From Botrytis cinerea B05.10 (lineage: Eukaryota > Ascomycota > Leotiomycetes > Helotiales > Sclerotiniaceae), in contig NC_037312.1 in NCBI RefSeq assembly GCF_000143535.2, positions 992,001-1,056,000 of the forward strand: a stretch of 64,000 bases of DNA, read 5' to 3'. Position numbers and translations under genes: made by a program. The notes under the pieces were generated by a model. It made no database searches, was not told the DNA's origin, and worked only from the letters and a program-made list of their open reading frames with translations. This document shows, piece by piece, positions 1-10,007 of this stretch. Positions within the stretch are counted from its first letter, which is position 1. Each line of letters opens with the position of its first letter.

Positions 1-977
1 TCTCATGGTATCTGTCTTCGACCGAGAAATGATCTTCCTTTTCACCGCTGGCTACTCGCGCTCCTGGCAGTAACGTGATACGTTTCCCATACCACTCATC
101 CTCGGGGGTCGTATCATTGATTCGAGATTGGAATCCGAGTATCTTTTTCACTGTGGAAACTCTTCGGAATGAAAGCCCACCATTGCCTGCGAAGTGATCA
201 CCGGCGACTCTACACAAATATGTTAGTATTTGTATCGAACAGTAGTAGGTTGCCCAAGAGCAAGAAACCTCTTACCTAGGAGCGCCAGCCCAATCATAGT
301 CTAGCCAATCATTCAAACTTTCTTCCGAATTTCCACACATAATACTATCCGACTCATATTTGAGCAACCATTCGACCTCCGGCATAAATTCATCATAGAA
401 TCGGACGTCCGTAAGCACCCTGAAAACATCCTCCTTACTATCCACCTTCCATGGCTTAGGAAGGACAATCAAATCCAGCTTTCCATTAGCCTTATGATAT
501 TGTGTTGCGAAACTGCGGGATACAACTTCGACGCTCTTATTCGTGCCGATAAACACAAAGCGCCAATCCGGTGGCACAACGGAAATCATATGTAGAATTT
601 GCGGGACGAGATGATGAATAGGTCTGCCTTCGATGAGGAGCGCAACTTTGGAGGCATTGAATTGCTCGCGCGGGTCATGGTTGGGATACCAGTCTACTTT
701 GACGGCGGGAATCTTTTCGGCGGCAGATGATATTTTGTTTTTGATGTGTCCTTCAACTGCTGGCCGATATCGTGGGAGAAAATGTGCGATCCACCACCTA
801 GTATGAATCATTAGATTTTGTTCTCTGATCTGTACCGCTTGTTTGTCTCTGAAGACAGGGCTGAATTGGGCGCAAGACTTACGTTGCTATCAGTGCTACC
901 AGCAACAGAATTCTAGTTTTATTAATCACTAGTACTCCATTACCCAAAAGATTAGACCGAGAAGGCGACGACGACAT
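1..977 (-). CDS. DUF5672 domain protein, copy A (3' end beyond window)
   Basis: Three exons: 977-883, 797-276 and 209 down to the window edge, so the C-terminus is missing. Introns have GTAAGT and GTAAGA donors, and the second has a TACTAAC branch site. The 32 residues from exon 1 run into exon 2 without a frame break and create a signal-anchor at about residues 20-38 after a short basic tail, so I infer a type II Golgi/ER membrane protein. The lumenal part matches the two neighbouring paralogues: a VALLIEGR strand, VPPDWRF, then YESDSIMCGNS (acidic DxD-like position) and LDYDWAGAPR, followed by GNGGLSFRR in exon 3. In copies B and C the same block reads FDSDSMLC and FQTDSMLC. DUF5672 is, to my knowledge, a fungal/bacterial family resembling GT-A glycosyltransferases; donor and acceptor are unknown. 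Confident on family, moderate on function. Confidence 0.85.
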
Positions 978-1948
978 TATGTTCGCACAGCAAGAAGAAG
1001 TACAGCTCCAGTAAACTTAGAATAAGTGAATGACAAGAAACCAAATCGTTTTCCGCAATAGTAATACAAAAATGAGAAACTCAGAATAGCAATTGGGCTA
1101 GAATGGAGAAATGGATTCGACCTGCCACCTTACATGGATGTGCATGATGACGCCTCTTTTAATCTAGACACGGTAGATTCATATCCCACAAGACGGAGAT
1201 TCAATGGCGGAGATATGATGTGATATGGGACGAGAAGACAGGAAGCTGGATTACGATTTTCCCCAGCCAAGAGATTTAAAACGTGGTTTGGGCATTTAAT
1301 ATTATGGCGGGCGTGAATTTTAATCCGATTTCTGTGTTCTGACATGCCCCAATCTTTGTTATCTACGCACTGCTACCCTCTTCCTGATCCCGACGTCTAC
1401 AATCCCTGCGTGCATCTTTATGATGGAGATTTTGTATGCTACCAAAATCTATTGTGGGAAATATATCTCAACTATTGGTTATTCTTTTGGAGGATATAAA
1501 TATATACCCCAGGAACATAGGTACACTGCCACCCTCTTTTCAATTGGGAAACAATACAATGTATCTATTGGAATTTCTCGTTCCGGGGACGTGAGAAAAA
1601 AAGATATCATTTTCCGGAGAGTTCCTGTGGGGGGTTGCTTGCAAGACATGATGGCTGTGATGAGGAATGTGGGAAGCCCCCTTCATTTAGACGTCCCGCT
1701 TCCGCCACTAAGGAGAATTCCTCTGATCAGTCAGTAGTGATAGCTAGAGGGGGGGGGGAGAAGGAGCAAGTTTTGACAATCACAAGATCATAAGGTTATG
1801 CAAAATTTAGAAGAAAAATCACAAATGATTGTAACTAATAATTAGTCTATCTAATAAGCACCTGTAACTCCATATCATATACAATGAAGACCTTTTGACA
1901 TAAAATAGCCGAACCCCTATCCTTATTTACCAGACATCCCATACCATA
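978..1948. other. intergenic, upstream of DUF5672 copy A and downstream of copy B
   Basis: No gene supported. A 105-codon plus-strand reading frame at 1420-1737 has no recognisable motif. A G-run lies near 1749-1760. The stretch should hold the promoter of copy A next to 977 and the 3' UTR of copy B next to 1949. Confidence 0.5.
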
Positions 1949-3375
1949 TTACCATCCCACTCCTCCGTCTGCAAAAGTTGGAAACTCCTTCCCGTGATGT
2001 GATACAGAACATAATCTATATTCCGGACACCAATCAAGTAATTTATCCATCTGATCCTCTTTCCACTTGTGTACGCGATGTAGTCCCAATGGGTGTGGAT
2101 AATCGATCGATTCAACACTGAATGTGCGTGTAACTTCTTCGGTGGGCAAGTTGACTGCACCATCCTCTTCTGGATCAATGCCAATGTTTGCTTCGTCGCT
2201 TTGAAGCTTTCGTAATCTGGAATATGTCGTTAGTACATGTCTATGAATGGAAGAATCTTATCATACTTTTCCTGATACCATCGATCTTCTGCCAGTTCCT
2301 CCTCTGGTTCTTCCTCTTCCTCCTTCTTCTTCTCTCTCTTGCTGTTCTGCTTCCCATTCCCATTCTCCTTTTCGTTTCCATTCGCTTGTGCTTCTTTATC
2401 ACCTTGATTGCCTTTGTCTTCTTTCTTCTTGCTCTCTTGATTCTCCGCGTGGACCTTTTCTCTCTGCCCTTCCAGCTTTTTCTTCACTTCCTGATCCAAT
2501 TTCTTCTTCTTTTCTTCCTCAAGTTTCTTTTTCTGAGCTTCCTCTTTCTTCTTTTGCTCTTCCTCTTTCTTCTTCTGCTCTTCTTCCTTTTTCTTCTGTT
2601 TCTCTTCTTTTCTCTTCTTCTCATCCTCTATCCTTTTCATGTCGTCAGCAAAGTCCCAATTGTCTAAAACCCTTAATATGATACTCCTTTTCCTCATACT
2701 CAATCCTCCTCTGTGGCCCTTATCCTTGACAGGCGTTCCAATCAAGTCATAGGCAAAGAAATCATCAACACTCGTTGCAGCATTGGAACACAACATGCTA
2801 TCGCTATCAAAAAGTAGGATATGCTCTGCCGGTGCGAGATTCTCCCATAACCATGTATCTGTCATGAATTTGTTTCTTGCTTTGAGGTCTGTGAAAAGAA
2901 CCGTTTGTGGAAGATTTCGGATTTGAATGAGACCCTGTTTAAGGTATCGAGAGAGTGCCGCAGATGTGGAAAATTGGGCAACGTCTTCGATTGAAGTATA
3001 TATGAGTATAGGCCATGTTGGGCCAAGAACACTACCAAAGTGCAGGACTAGAGGTATAACTTCAGGACGATAACTATCCTCTATTATCACTGCCACTTTA
3101 TTGAAAATAGTTCCGTTGAAGTAATCTCCAAATTCATCCGTTACAAGAGTCGCTTGTGTTGTAGCATTTGCCTTTTCTCCTGAGAACAAATTTGGAAGGG
3201 AAAATGCCAATTTCGATGAGTTGAAACTTTTCGTGTGATTCGAATAAATGTTAATGGCATTATGGTTCGGATTAGAGAGTTTGACTGTCCAGATGATTAT
3301 GAGGAGAATTAAAGCCCCAAACCCAATATTCCGAGCTCGACGTTGCTGTAAATCGACCGACATGATCTGTGACAC
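1949..3375 (-). CDS. DUF5672 domain protein, copy B, with Lys/Glu-rich insertion
   Basis: Two exons, 3375-2267 and 2216-1949, 458 residues. The intron has a GTATGA donor, TACTAAC branch and TTCCAG acceptor; splicing drops the spurious end of the long first frame and joins the true C-terminus (HPLGLHRVHKW, LLDWCPEYRLC). A transmembrane anchor spans about residues 17-32. The domain keeps VAVIIEDSYRPEVIPLVLHF, the FDSDSMLCSN acidic motif (190-196) and GHRGGLSMRKRS. Between about residues 243 and 363 it carries a charged block of KKKEEEQ-type repeats and a Gly/Asn/Lys tract, absent from copy C at the matching place. The opposite strand of this block is correspondingly T/C-rich. The insertion could be a flexible coiled-coil linker between the two domain halves, or it could have disabled the enzyme. 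Alternative start: the Met at residue 5. Confidence 0.85.
2283..2648 (-). repeat. coding low-complexity Lys/Glu tract
   Basis: The minus-strand codons here are dominated by AAG, AAA and GAG/GAA. The densest part, about 2500-2625, repeats a roughly 21-base unit that encodes KKKEEEQ-like heptads. It lies wholly inside DUF5672 copy B, in frame, and is the kind of tract that grows or shrinks by slippage. Boundaries are approximate. Confidence 0.75.
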
Positions 3376-4904
3376 TGCCGTCGTATCTGAAGGGATTTTT
3401 GTGGGAGAATTTTCTCAAAATACGAATGAATGTATCCTTCTACAACCTTTACCGAAGCATCGAGCCGGATATGTATGACCTCTAAAACGAAATTGACATA
3501 TTATGGAGGTTCAATTGACGTTGAAAAGAATAACCTTCTGCACTTACAGGAAAAGGCTTAGCCATGAGATAGGGCATATCAAAAAAATAATTTGTGAGGT
3601 CTCACATGCTTTCGGCAAGATAAGAAAATATGTATGAGAACGATCGTCACAAATCATTGACTTCTGGCTTTTCTCCTTGATCCCAATGGCATTCTCAAAT
3701 GAAACGCAGGCAGAACTGATATCCAAAGCCATCTTTCATGCTTTGAAAAAGGGGTATAGCATAGAAATCTCGATAGTGCAAGGGGATACTCGTGAACTTT
3801 CACAACATGCTTTGTCCTAAATTTGATACCGCCAGCAAGCTAATTCCCTTACGACTTGGAAACCAGGCATTTCATAAGACATCGTGGAAATTAGAATTTC
3901 CGAAAACAAACTTCAGCAGTTGAGTCCTGCAAGCAGATGGTTGTGGCATTCAAAGCCATCCCTGTTTCGGAATTCTGTATGCCACAAACACATCAGGACA
4001 GGGAGACCACCGAGTCGGTTTTCCCCTCAATTCATCCCACATCATATCGAGCTGATTTCCTGGGCTGGCTAACAAGCCACGAAGGAAGGAGAGGACCACA
4101 GTCAGCCCCAATCACAAACATATGACCGGAACGAGATATCAATTCCGAAAGGGTACTGATCGGATATGATCGATGTGATGGGAAAAGAAGAGCGAGCCCT
4201 GTCTGTGATTTCTCGGTTTAGTAAGTTACTATAGAATGGAATTGAACATACGCAATCAGCTGTGTCGTTTCATAGGGGGGATGATGAAGTTACTTTTCTT
4301 GGAATCTTTGCCTATGGCTTGCGTCCGATGGATATTTCGCTCATAAGCGGGTTATTAACAAGTGCCACCATGCACAGAATATTTACCGGACGATCGATCT
4401 ACTAATTAATTCTTGTTCCACCCAAAATAAAGCTAATTAGGAGACTACCAAGATATCAACTTTCCCATCCTATCCCATCCCATTCCATCCCACGCTTTCA
4501 GTCTTGTACTCCACGCTGCCCAAAGATTCATAAGTTCTTAACCCAAAAATGTATGTAGATCCCTTTTCTTCCATATTACACTGCACTAGCAAAGAACCCT
4601 TGAATCTATGGTAGGTAGCATCCGCTCCTTTCAAAAAGCTTCCCATCCATTCATAACATCCTGTTCAAAAGTTAAAACTCGAGGCCGCGTCATGTTAATG
4701 ATGAAGTTCTTATCGCTGTGATTTGACACTTTCCGCATCTACAACAATTCGTGTCTAACATAGGATTTTTTACAATTAGCTAGTTATCAATTGTATGTGA
4801 TCGAACTGTTCAGTTCTCGGCCCTCCAAATTGATACTTGTCTGGAGCTAAGAGCATTCTGAGCCCATTGCGGCAAAATCGATATCGAGATCTAAAATTAC
4901 AATC
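3376..4904. promoter_or_regulatory. divergent intergenic region between DUF5672 copies B and C
   Basis: About 1.5 kb separating two start codons that point away from each other, so both promoters must lie here. I see no convincing coding exon and no assignable operator. A short CCCATCC/CCCATTCC-type direct repetition lies around 4463-4492. The small reading frames at 3544-3732 and 3884-4125 look like chance. Confidence 0.5.
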
Positions 4905-6174
4905 ATGTCGTCGCCAGATGGTGGGATGACTGTGGAGGATATATGGGTCACCACATCGTCAACCATGGTGGTCGCATGGTCGAAAACCACAAGACGGATG
5001 CGGGTGGTGGGTGGTGTGTTTTTATTTTTGTAAGCCAACCCCGTATGATATACCAATTAAATAAAAAATACTGACAGCATGTTCCTGATTAAGTATTCTT
5101 TCCATTCTGCTGTTGAGACCTTCGATACCAGAACGTCCCTCACTCCCCTCACTCCCCGCGATCCCCAAAGTAACTCTTGACTATGGTGCATCAACGCCCT
5201 CCCAATTCAATCAATCCAAAGTAGCGCTTCTGATTGAAAACCGCGTCAATCCAATCCTTTCTCCTCTCGTGTTACATTTCATGTCTGTCGTGCCTCCCGA
5301 ATGGCGGTTCCGCTTTATGGGTAGTCTTGAATCCGTCGCGCATATGAATGCCAGCCGGGCAATTCGCCAGCATGTCAAATCGGGAAAACTCGACCTGACG
5401 TACATCCCCGCCAACATGTCCACAGGGTCCCAGGAAGAAATCAGTAGATTTCTTACGAATCTATGGCTCTATGAGACGGTTCTACAGCCTGCAGAGTGGT
5501 TACTTGTTTTTCAGACAGATAGCATGCTCTGTGCGAATAGTAGACAGAGTCTTAACAACTGGCTGGATTACGATTGGGTAGGAGCACCATGGAATCCCAA
5601 TGGGAAGTTTGGAGGAAATGGAGGGTTGAGCTTAAGGCGCGTGAGCACGATTATCGATATTCTCCGTAATCAAGTGCGAGTAGATGACTCAGAGGCAGAA
5701 GATGTGTGGCTTACCGATCGATTGGGACATCGACCTGGGGCCAAACTTGCAAATGGAACGACTTCACTCACATTTTCGGGAGAAATGCATAGTGGACAAG
5801 GAGAACGAGTTGCCGCCGAGAAAAAGAAGGGGAAAGGCGCAGACGGGACGAAAGCTGGTGGGTTAATCAAGGGGATTGATGATTGGAGAGATGGATTTTA
5901 TGAACCGATGGGTTATCACACCGGTGGGAGTGGAGTCACACTTCATGCGGGGATATGGGGAACACCCGAGAAGAGAAAACATATCTGGGATTACTGTCCT
6001 GAGGTAAAGATGATTTTCAAAATGGATGCTGCCAAATATGTCCCAGGGGATTGCAATTCGAATTGGAAACGATGGGATATGGGACAAGAGGGTGTCGATC
6101 AGGTAGATGAGAATGTGGAAATCATTGATGGAGTGGAATATCCTATGTTACCTGCAGGATTAACACCGTGGTAA
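4905..6174 (+). CDS. DUF5672 domain protein, copy C (complete)
   Basis: Two exons, 4905-5029 and 5094-6174, 401 residues. The long reading frame only begins at a TTG near 5113; tracing back through an intron with a GTAAGC donor, a CTGAC branch and a TTAAG acceptor restores an ATG at 4905 and a membrane anchor at about residues 34-49 that is split by the intron. That anchor is the reason for this start. The domain contains VALLIENRVNPILSPLVLHF, VPPEWRFRFMG, FQTDSMLCANS (181-191), LDYDWVGAPW and GGLSLRR, then EDVWLTDRL, a Lys/Gly linker and a C-terminal HAGIWGTPEKRKHIWDYCPE. Likely a Golgi/ER lumenal glycosyltransferase-like enzyme; the reaction is not known. Copy C is the best template for judging copies A and B. 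Confidence 0.88.
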
Positions 6175-6408
6175 CACGAGCTGGAAATTCCTTCACGATA
6201 CTTTGCCATCAATCTCTACTTCAATATTATTATTTTCGCATGTTTATTGGCGCATCGTAAGTTGGGATGGGATATAGAAAATGGGGCTGGGTAACATAAC
6301 ATATGTATGGTCTGCACATCATCAATCATTTTACTTTTTTCTGAAAAAATAGAGCTAGAGCTAGGGCTAAGGTTAGATCGAGCAAATACTCGCTTCATGG
6401 GATTATAC

Positions 6409-6441
<33 letters not shown>

Positions 6442-7512
6442 GAATAAAAATAGCGTTGATTTCCCACCCTTTCCTTTCCAGGACGATTTTTCTGTAACAT
6501 TTTTCTTTTCTTTTCAAAACGTGGCATTCAAAACACACAAATCAACCCTCGCAAACATATTGATTTCCTAATCCCTTATGTCCAAACCCATCATATCTAG
6601 ATCCCAATCCCTTACATACAAAAATCACTCCATACTCCATCCCGTAGCTCTGTTTCTTCCCTCCCTTGCATACCGTAAGAATCAGCGTCTCAGCCATGCA
6701 TCGAGTGGCGCGGTACGACGAAATTCTTCCTTGTGCCGAGTGTGACTCTACACTGCATTGCTACACCCCAGACGCCACATCTGCAGCGAAGTTTGAAGGG
6801 TTTGTTTTTTTTTTGTTTTTTGTTTTTTTCGGGTAGAGACAAGGGGGAAAGGCGTGGGATGGAATTCTATCTTTGAATGGATAGAGCATGTTACATTGCG
6901 TGTTGCGCAACGGATGAGATGGATTGTGTTTTGTGGTGTTACGTTTGATTTTCGGACTCGATTCACGGTTTCGATATTGAATGGTGAGGGTGAAGGATTT
7001 TGAAATTTTTCAACGTGGGAGAATGAGGAAGTAAATGCTTTGGAAATGTCACTTCAAATTGGACGATTGAATACCTCGAATGTGACAGTTCAGATTGAGC
7101 AAGCAGACGTTTTTTTTTTGTTTTTTTAATACTGGGCTTGATTAAGTTGGATAGTGAGATGCTTTGAATCTTCCAGTTCGGATTTGAGGTTCAATTGTTG
7201 GTGCTGCTACTTATGCATCAATATATACTCGGGGTTATATTTTGATATTCTGATATGCGGTATATTTTATTCACATGAGAGAATCTCTATTCAAGGGGAT
7301 CTTCCACACCAAAGCATTTATATCTCGTCCCTATCCTACCCTTCTTCCCACCCACACATCATCATTCCCGTAAGCTCGACGGATTCTCTCCCCCAATGCC
7401 ACGTTGGAAGAAAAAGACATAGAAGATTCTACACACGAAACACCTAGCACCTGAGAGGCAAGAGTTTTCAACCAACGAAATAAAACATGCCATCCATTGA
7501 GCTAGTCAAGAA
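6175..7512. other. intergenic between convergent genes
   Basis: Holds the 3' UTRs of DUF5672 copy C and of the FAD monooxygenase. Contains a CTAT microsatellite and two T-runs near 6806-6826 and 7110-7128. No coding exon supported. Confidence 0.5.
6411..6441. repeat. (CTAT)n microsatellite
   Basis: Almost eight perfect copies of a 4-base unit in the 3' flank of DUF5672 copy C. Likely length-variable between strains. Confidence 0.95.
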
Positions 7513-8902
7513 CTAACCATAAAGACGCCTCCAGACAGCTTGCACAACAACAGTCTTCCAATACCGAAAGAAAGTCGACACAAAAATTGGCGTTGCAACC
7601 CCAAATACGTAATACGCACCCCAAAGTTCACTCCGCACTTTCGTAAAAGATGCAAAACCAAGAACCTTAGCCTCCCATTCTTTCGCACTAATCTCACCCT
7701 TCATCAACCGTTCAAGCAGCTGCGCACCCAGCGCCGCCTGATTCGTGCTCGAAGCCACATGCGGACGAAACGACGCAATGGAATCGCCTACGAAAAGTAC
7801 TTTTCCATCAAACATAGACGGCTTGGCGATTTCGCGATCGTTGATCGCGGAGATAAAGGGTCTGCTGGTCTTTTGAACCATTTCAGCAAAGGGTTCGGGG
7901 AGGATTGAGAGTGCTAGAGCTTTCTGCTTGTTCCATTTTTGGGGATCCACTTTCCCAATGGGTAAGGTACTGCGGTGTCTATGCCCATCAACATCCGTCA
8001 TCACGTCGATGTACTCCTGTGAGCTCTCGGGGTGTTGATTGTACCAGACCCAATTGAGTTGTCGGTGGCCAGGAGATATATTTCCATCTTCTCCTGGAAT
8101 GGTATAGCTAGCGCCCAGTTAGATTAGGAATACAAACGCTTGAATGAGGCACATACAGAACAATGTAGCCTCCCTTATATGCGAAGAACGTCGTCTTATA
8201 CGCAAACGTTATTTTCGTTTTCTCGGAAATCTCACTTTCTAGCGCAGTTCCTCTCCAGGCCACATACCCAGCATAGCTAATCTTTAAATTTGGCTGCAAA
8301 GCCTGGCGTATTTTCGATGAAGAACCATCAGCTACAAGAACAAGATCAGCGTGAACCGTCCCATATGTTTCGGTTCCCGTATCGCGATAATTGATAGTGA
8401 CCAGCCCATCTTTGTATTCGGCTTCAGTCACTTCCTTCCCGTGTTCGTAGACAGCCGAGCCCCGCTGTTCCGCGAGCTTGGGAGGTTGAGCACAGATGTC
8501 ACTTGTCAAACCGTCAAAATTGGCTCTCATGACGTAATATAGAATTTTCCAACTGGTCATTGCGATGGAGATGTTCCACGTGCTTTTAACTTTGACATTC
8601 TGATCGAGGTATTGGACGTTTGGACTCGTTACAGAGTATGGTGTCTTAGTCCCGTCATATTTCTCAATGAATGATTGGGCATGTTCCATGGCAGCTATAC
8701 CAGCCCCAAGACTCATTTGTTGAGAAAGGGGATTGCGTTCGAGGATTCGAACATTATGTTCAAGTCTCCGAAGGACGATTCCATGGAAAAGGGCAGTGAG
8801 GGAACCTCCAACCTGTTTAAATGTGAACTGTCAGCATCTGAATCACATTCCGAGTTATCTTCTTACAATTACGACGTTCAAAGGGTTCTCGGCCATTCTC
8901 AT
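7513..8902 (-). CDS. FAD-dependent monooxygenase (group A flavoprotein)
   Basis: Three exons, 8902-8867, 8812-8157 and 8107-7513, 428 residues. The tiny first exon supplies the start (MRMAENPLN; an alternative Met is at residue 3) and joins at phase 0 to complete the FAD-binding Rossmann loop VVIVGGSLTALFHG (10-23), followed by ILERN, the acidic ribose-binding position. Further on lie a VLVADGSSSKIRQAL segment (DG motif) and LFVGDSIASFRPHVASS (about 333-349), the GD motif that contacts the flavin ribityl/phosphate. The pattern fits the PHBH-like class, nearest in feel to 2,6-dihydroxypyridine hydroxylase-type enzymes, which hydroxylate aromatic rings with NAD(P)H and O2. The substrate cannot be read from sequence. 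It is divergent from a P450 relic, which suggests former membership of an oxidative pathway. Confidence 0.88.
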
Positions 8903-9487
8903 ACAGTTCAATATTTTGATGGCGAGAGTGCCTCGTAGTAGAAGTTTGCTGTTTTAAGAAATTTATTAATTAAGGACGTGCAAGAGAGGAGAAGGTTAAC
9001 AACTTGTGGAAAGGAAAGATGAATCTGTGAATCTGTAGGCAAGCATGAGACACAGCATGTAGATGTTGGCTCTCAATTAACACTTCACAACAAACATGTA
9101 TTTTTTTTAATGTTACGTCCTGAGTTCGTTTGCATCTGGCGGCTATTCGACCAGATTAAGCAATGGCCGATCGGTTATCGGCACTTCTTTGAATGCACCC
9201 TTGATCACTCACACTAAAAGTGATCTAGCCCTGTGAGCACCGAATGCTTCCTCGTACATTCACAGTAAGTCGTGTCCATAATAAGACGTACTATCATTAA
9301 GTTATACTGAAATTGCATCGAAATATTCACCTAAAAGTTAAGAGGGAATCATTTTCTAGAAATGAGGATTGAAATCGAGATTCTAAGTAACATTGCTATG
9401 CTTGATATACAAAGTAAAAGGTAGCGAGCGTCTTCACACCTCCCAGCAGCAAATTGCAGTAAATCTTCAATAAAGAACACTTCTTGC
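8903..9487. promoter_or_regulatory. intergenic between FAD monooxygenase and P450 relic
   Basis: Contains the promoter of the minus-strand monooxygenase. I looked for the missing N-terminal P450 exons in all frames and saw none. A T-run lies near 9102-9110. Nothing else is assignable. Confidence 0.45.
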
Positions 9488-10007
9488 ATGATACCTCACT
9501 TTAGTGCTGTAGTCAATGAAATCCTTCGCCTACATCTAGCTCCGCAAACAAGTGGCCTTGGAGATACCTTATTGGAAGGAGTAACCGTAGCAGCTACCTA
9601 TGTACCAGGAAACTTCACAGTTTGCGTTCCACGATATGTCCTTGGGAGATGCAAGTACATTTAGCTCCACTGCAAAAACTCAAAAGCTGACCACACATAC
9701 GTAGCGGAAGACTCCTACGAGCAACCATCATACTTCATACCCGAGAGATGGTACTCGCGTCCCAAAGTGGTAAAGAACAAATCATGGGTTTCGCCATTCT
9801 CAATGGGTATGTTGAAGATCTCCTATCTTAAGAATCTCAAGAACTGGCTAATCTTGAATTAAAATAGGACGCCACAGCTGTATCGGAAAGAATTTCTCCC
9901 TCATGAAGCTGCGTAGTGTCATCGCCACACTTGCGACGAGACATGATATCACTTTTGGACCGAACGAGGATGACCTTGCTGTGTGTAGATATGAAGGAAC
10001 AATATAA
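9488..10007 (+). pseudogene. cytochrome P450 C-terminal relic
   Basis: Three joined segments: 9488-9650, 9705-9806 and 9868-10007. Together they encode the last ~135 residues of a P450: K-helix ExxR in NEILRLHLAP, PRYVLGRSEDSYEQPSYF, the PERW motif, and the heme-binding loop FSMGRHSCIGKN with its Cys ligand. The reading frame is continuous across both introns. The first intron starts with GCAAGT, a classic GC-AG donor; the second is GTATGT...AATAG. The N-terminal two thirds (anchor, I-helix) are absent and would not fit in the 585 bases before the next gene, so this is a 5'-truncated copy rather than a working enzyme. The closest style is the fungal benzoate-hydroxylase/toxin-pathway CYPs, by memory of motif wording only. 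A short translated product from the ATG at 9488 is possible but could not fold as a P450. Confidence 0.85.

Noticed and set aside
1420..1737. 105-codon plus-strand frame in the DUF5672 cluster
   Set aside because: No motif, no splice partner, ends in a homopurine region; not enough to call a gene.
2188..2681. Long Leu/Phe- and Ser/Leu-rich plus-strand frames
   Set aside because: They are the complement of the Lys/Glu block in DUF5672 copy B; composition is fully explained by the antisense coding strand.
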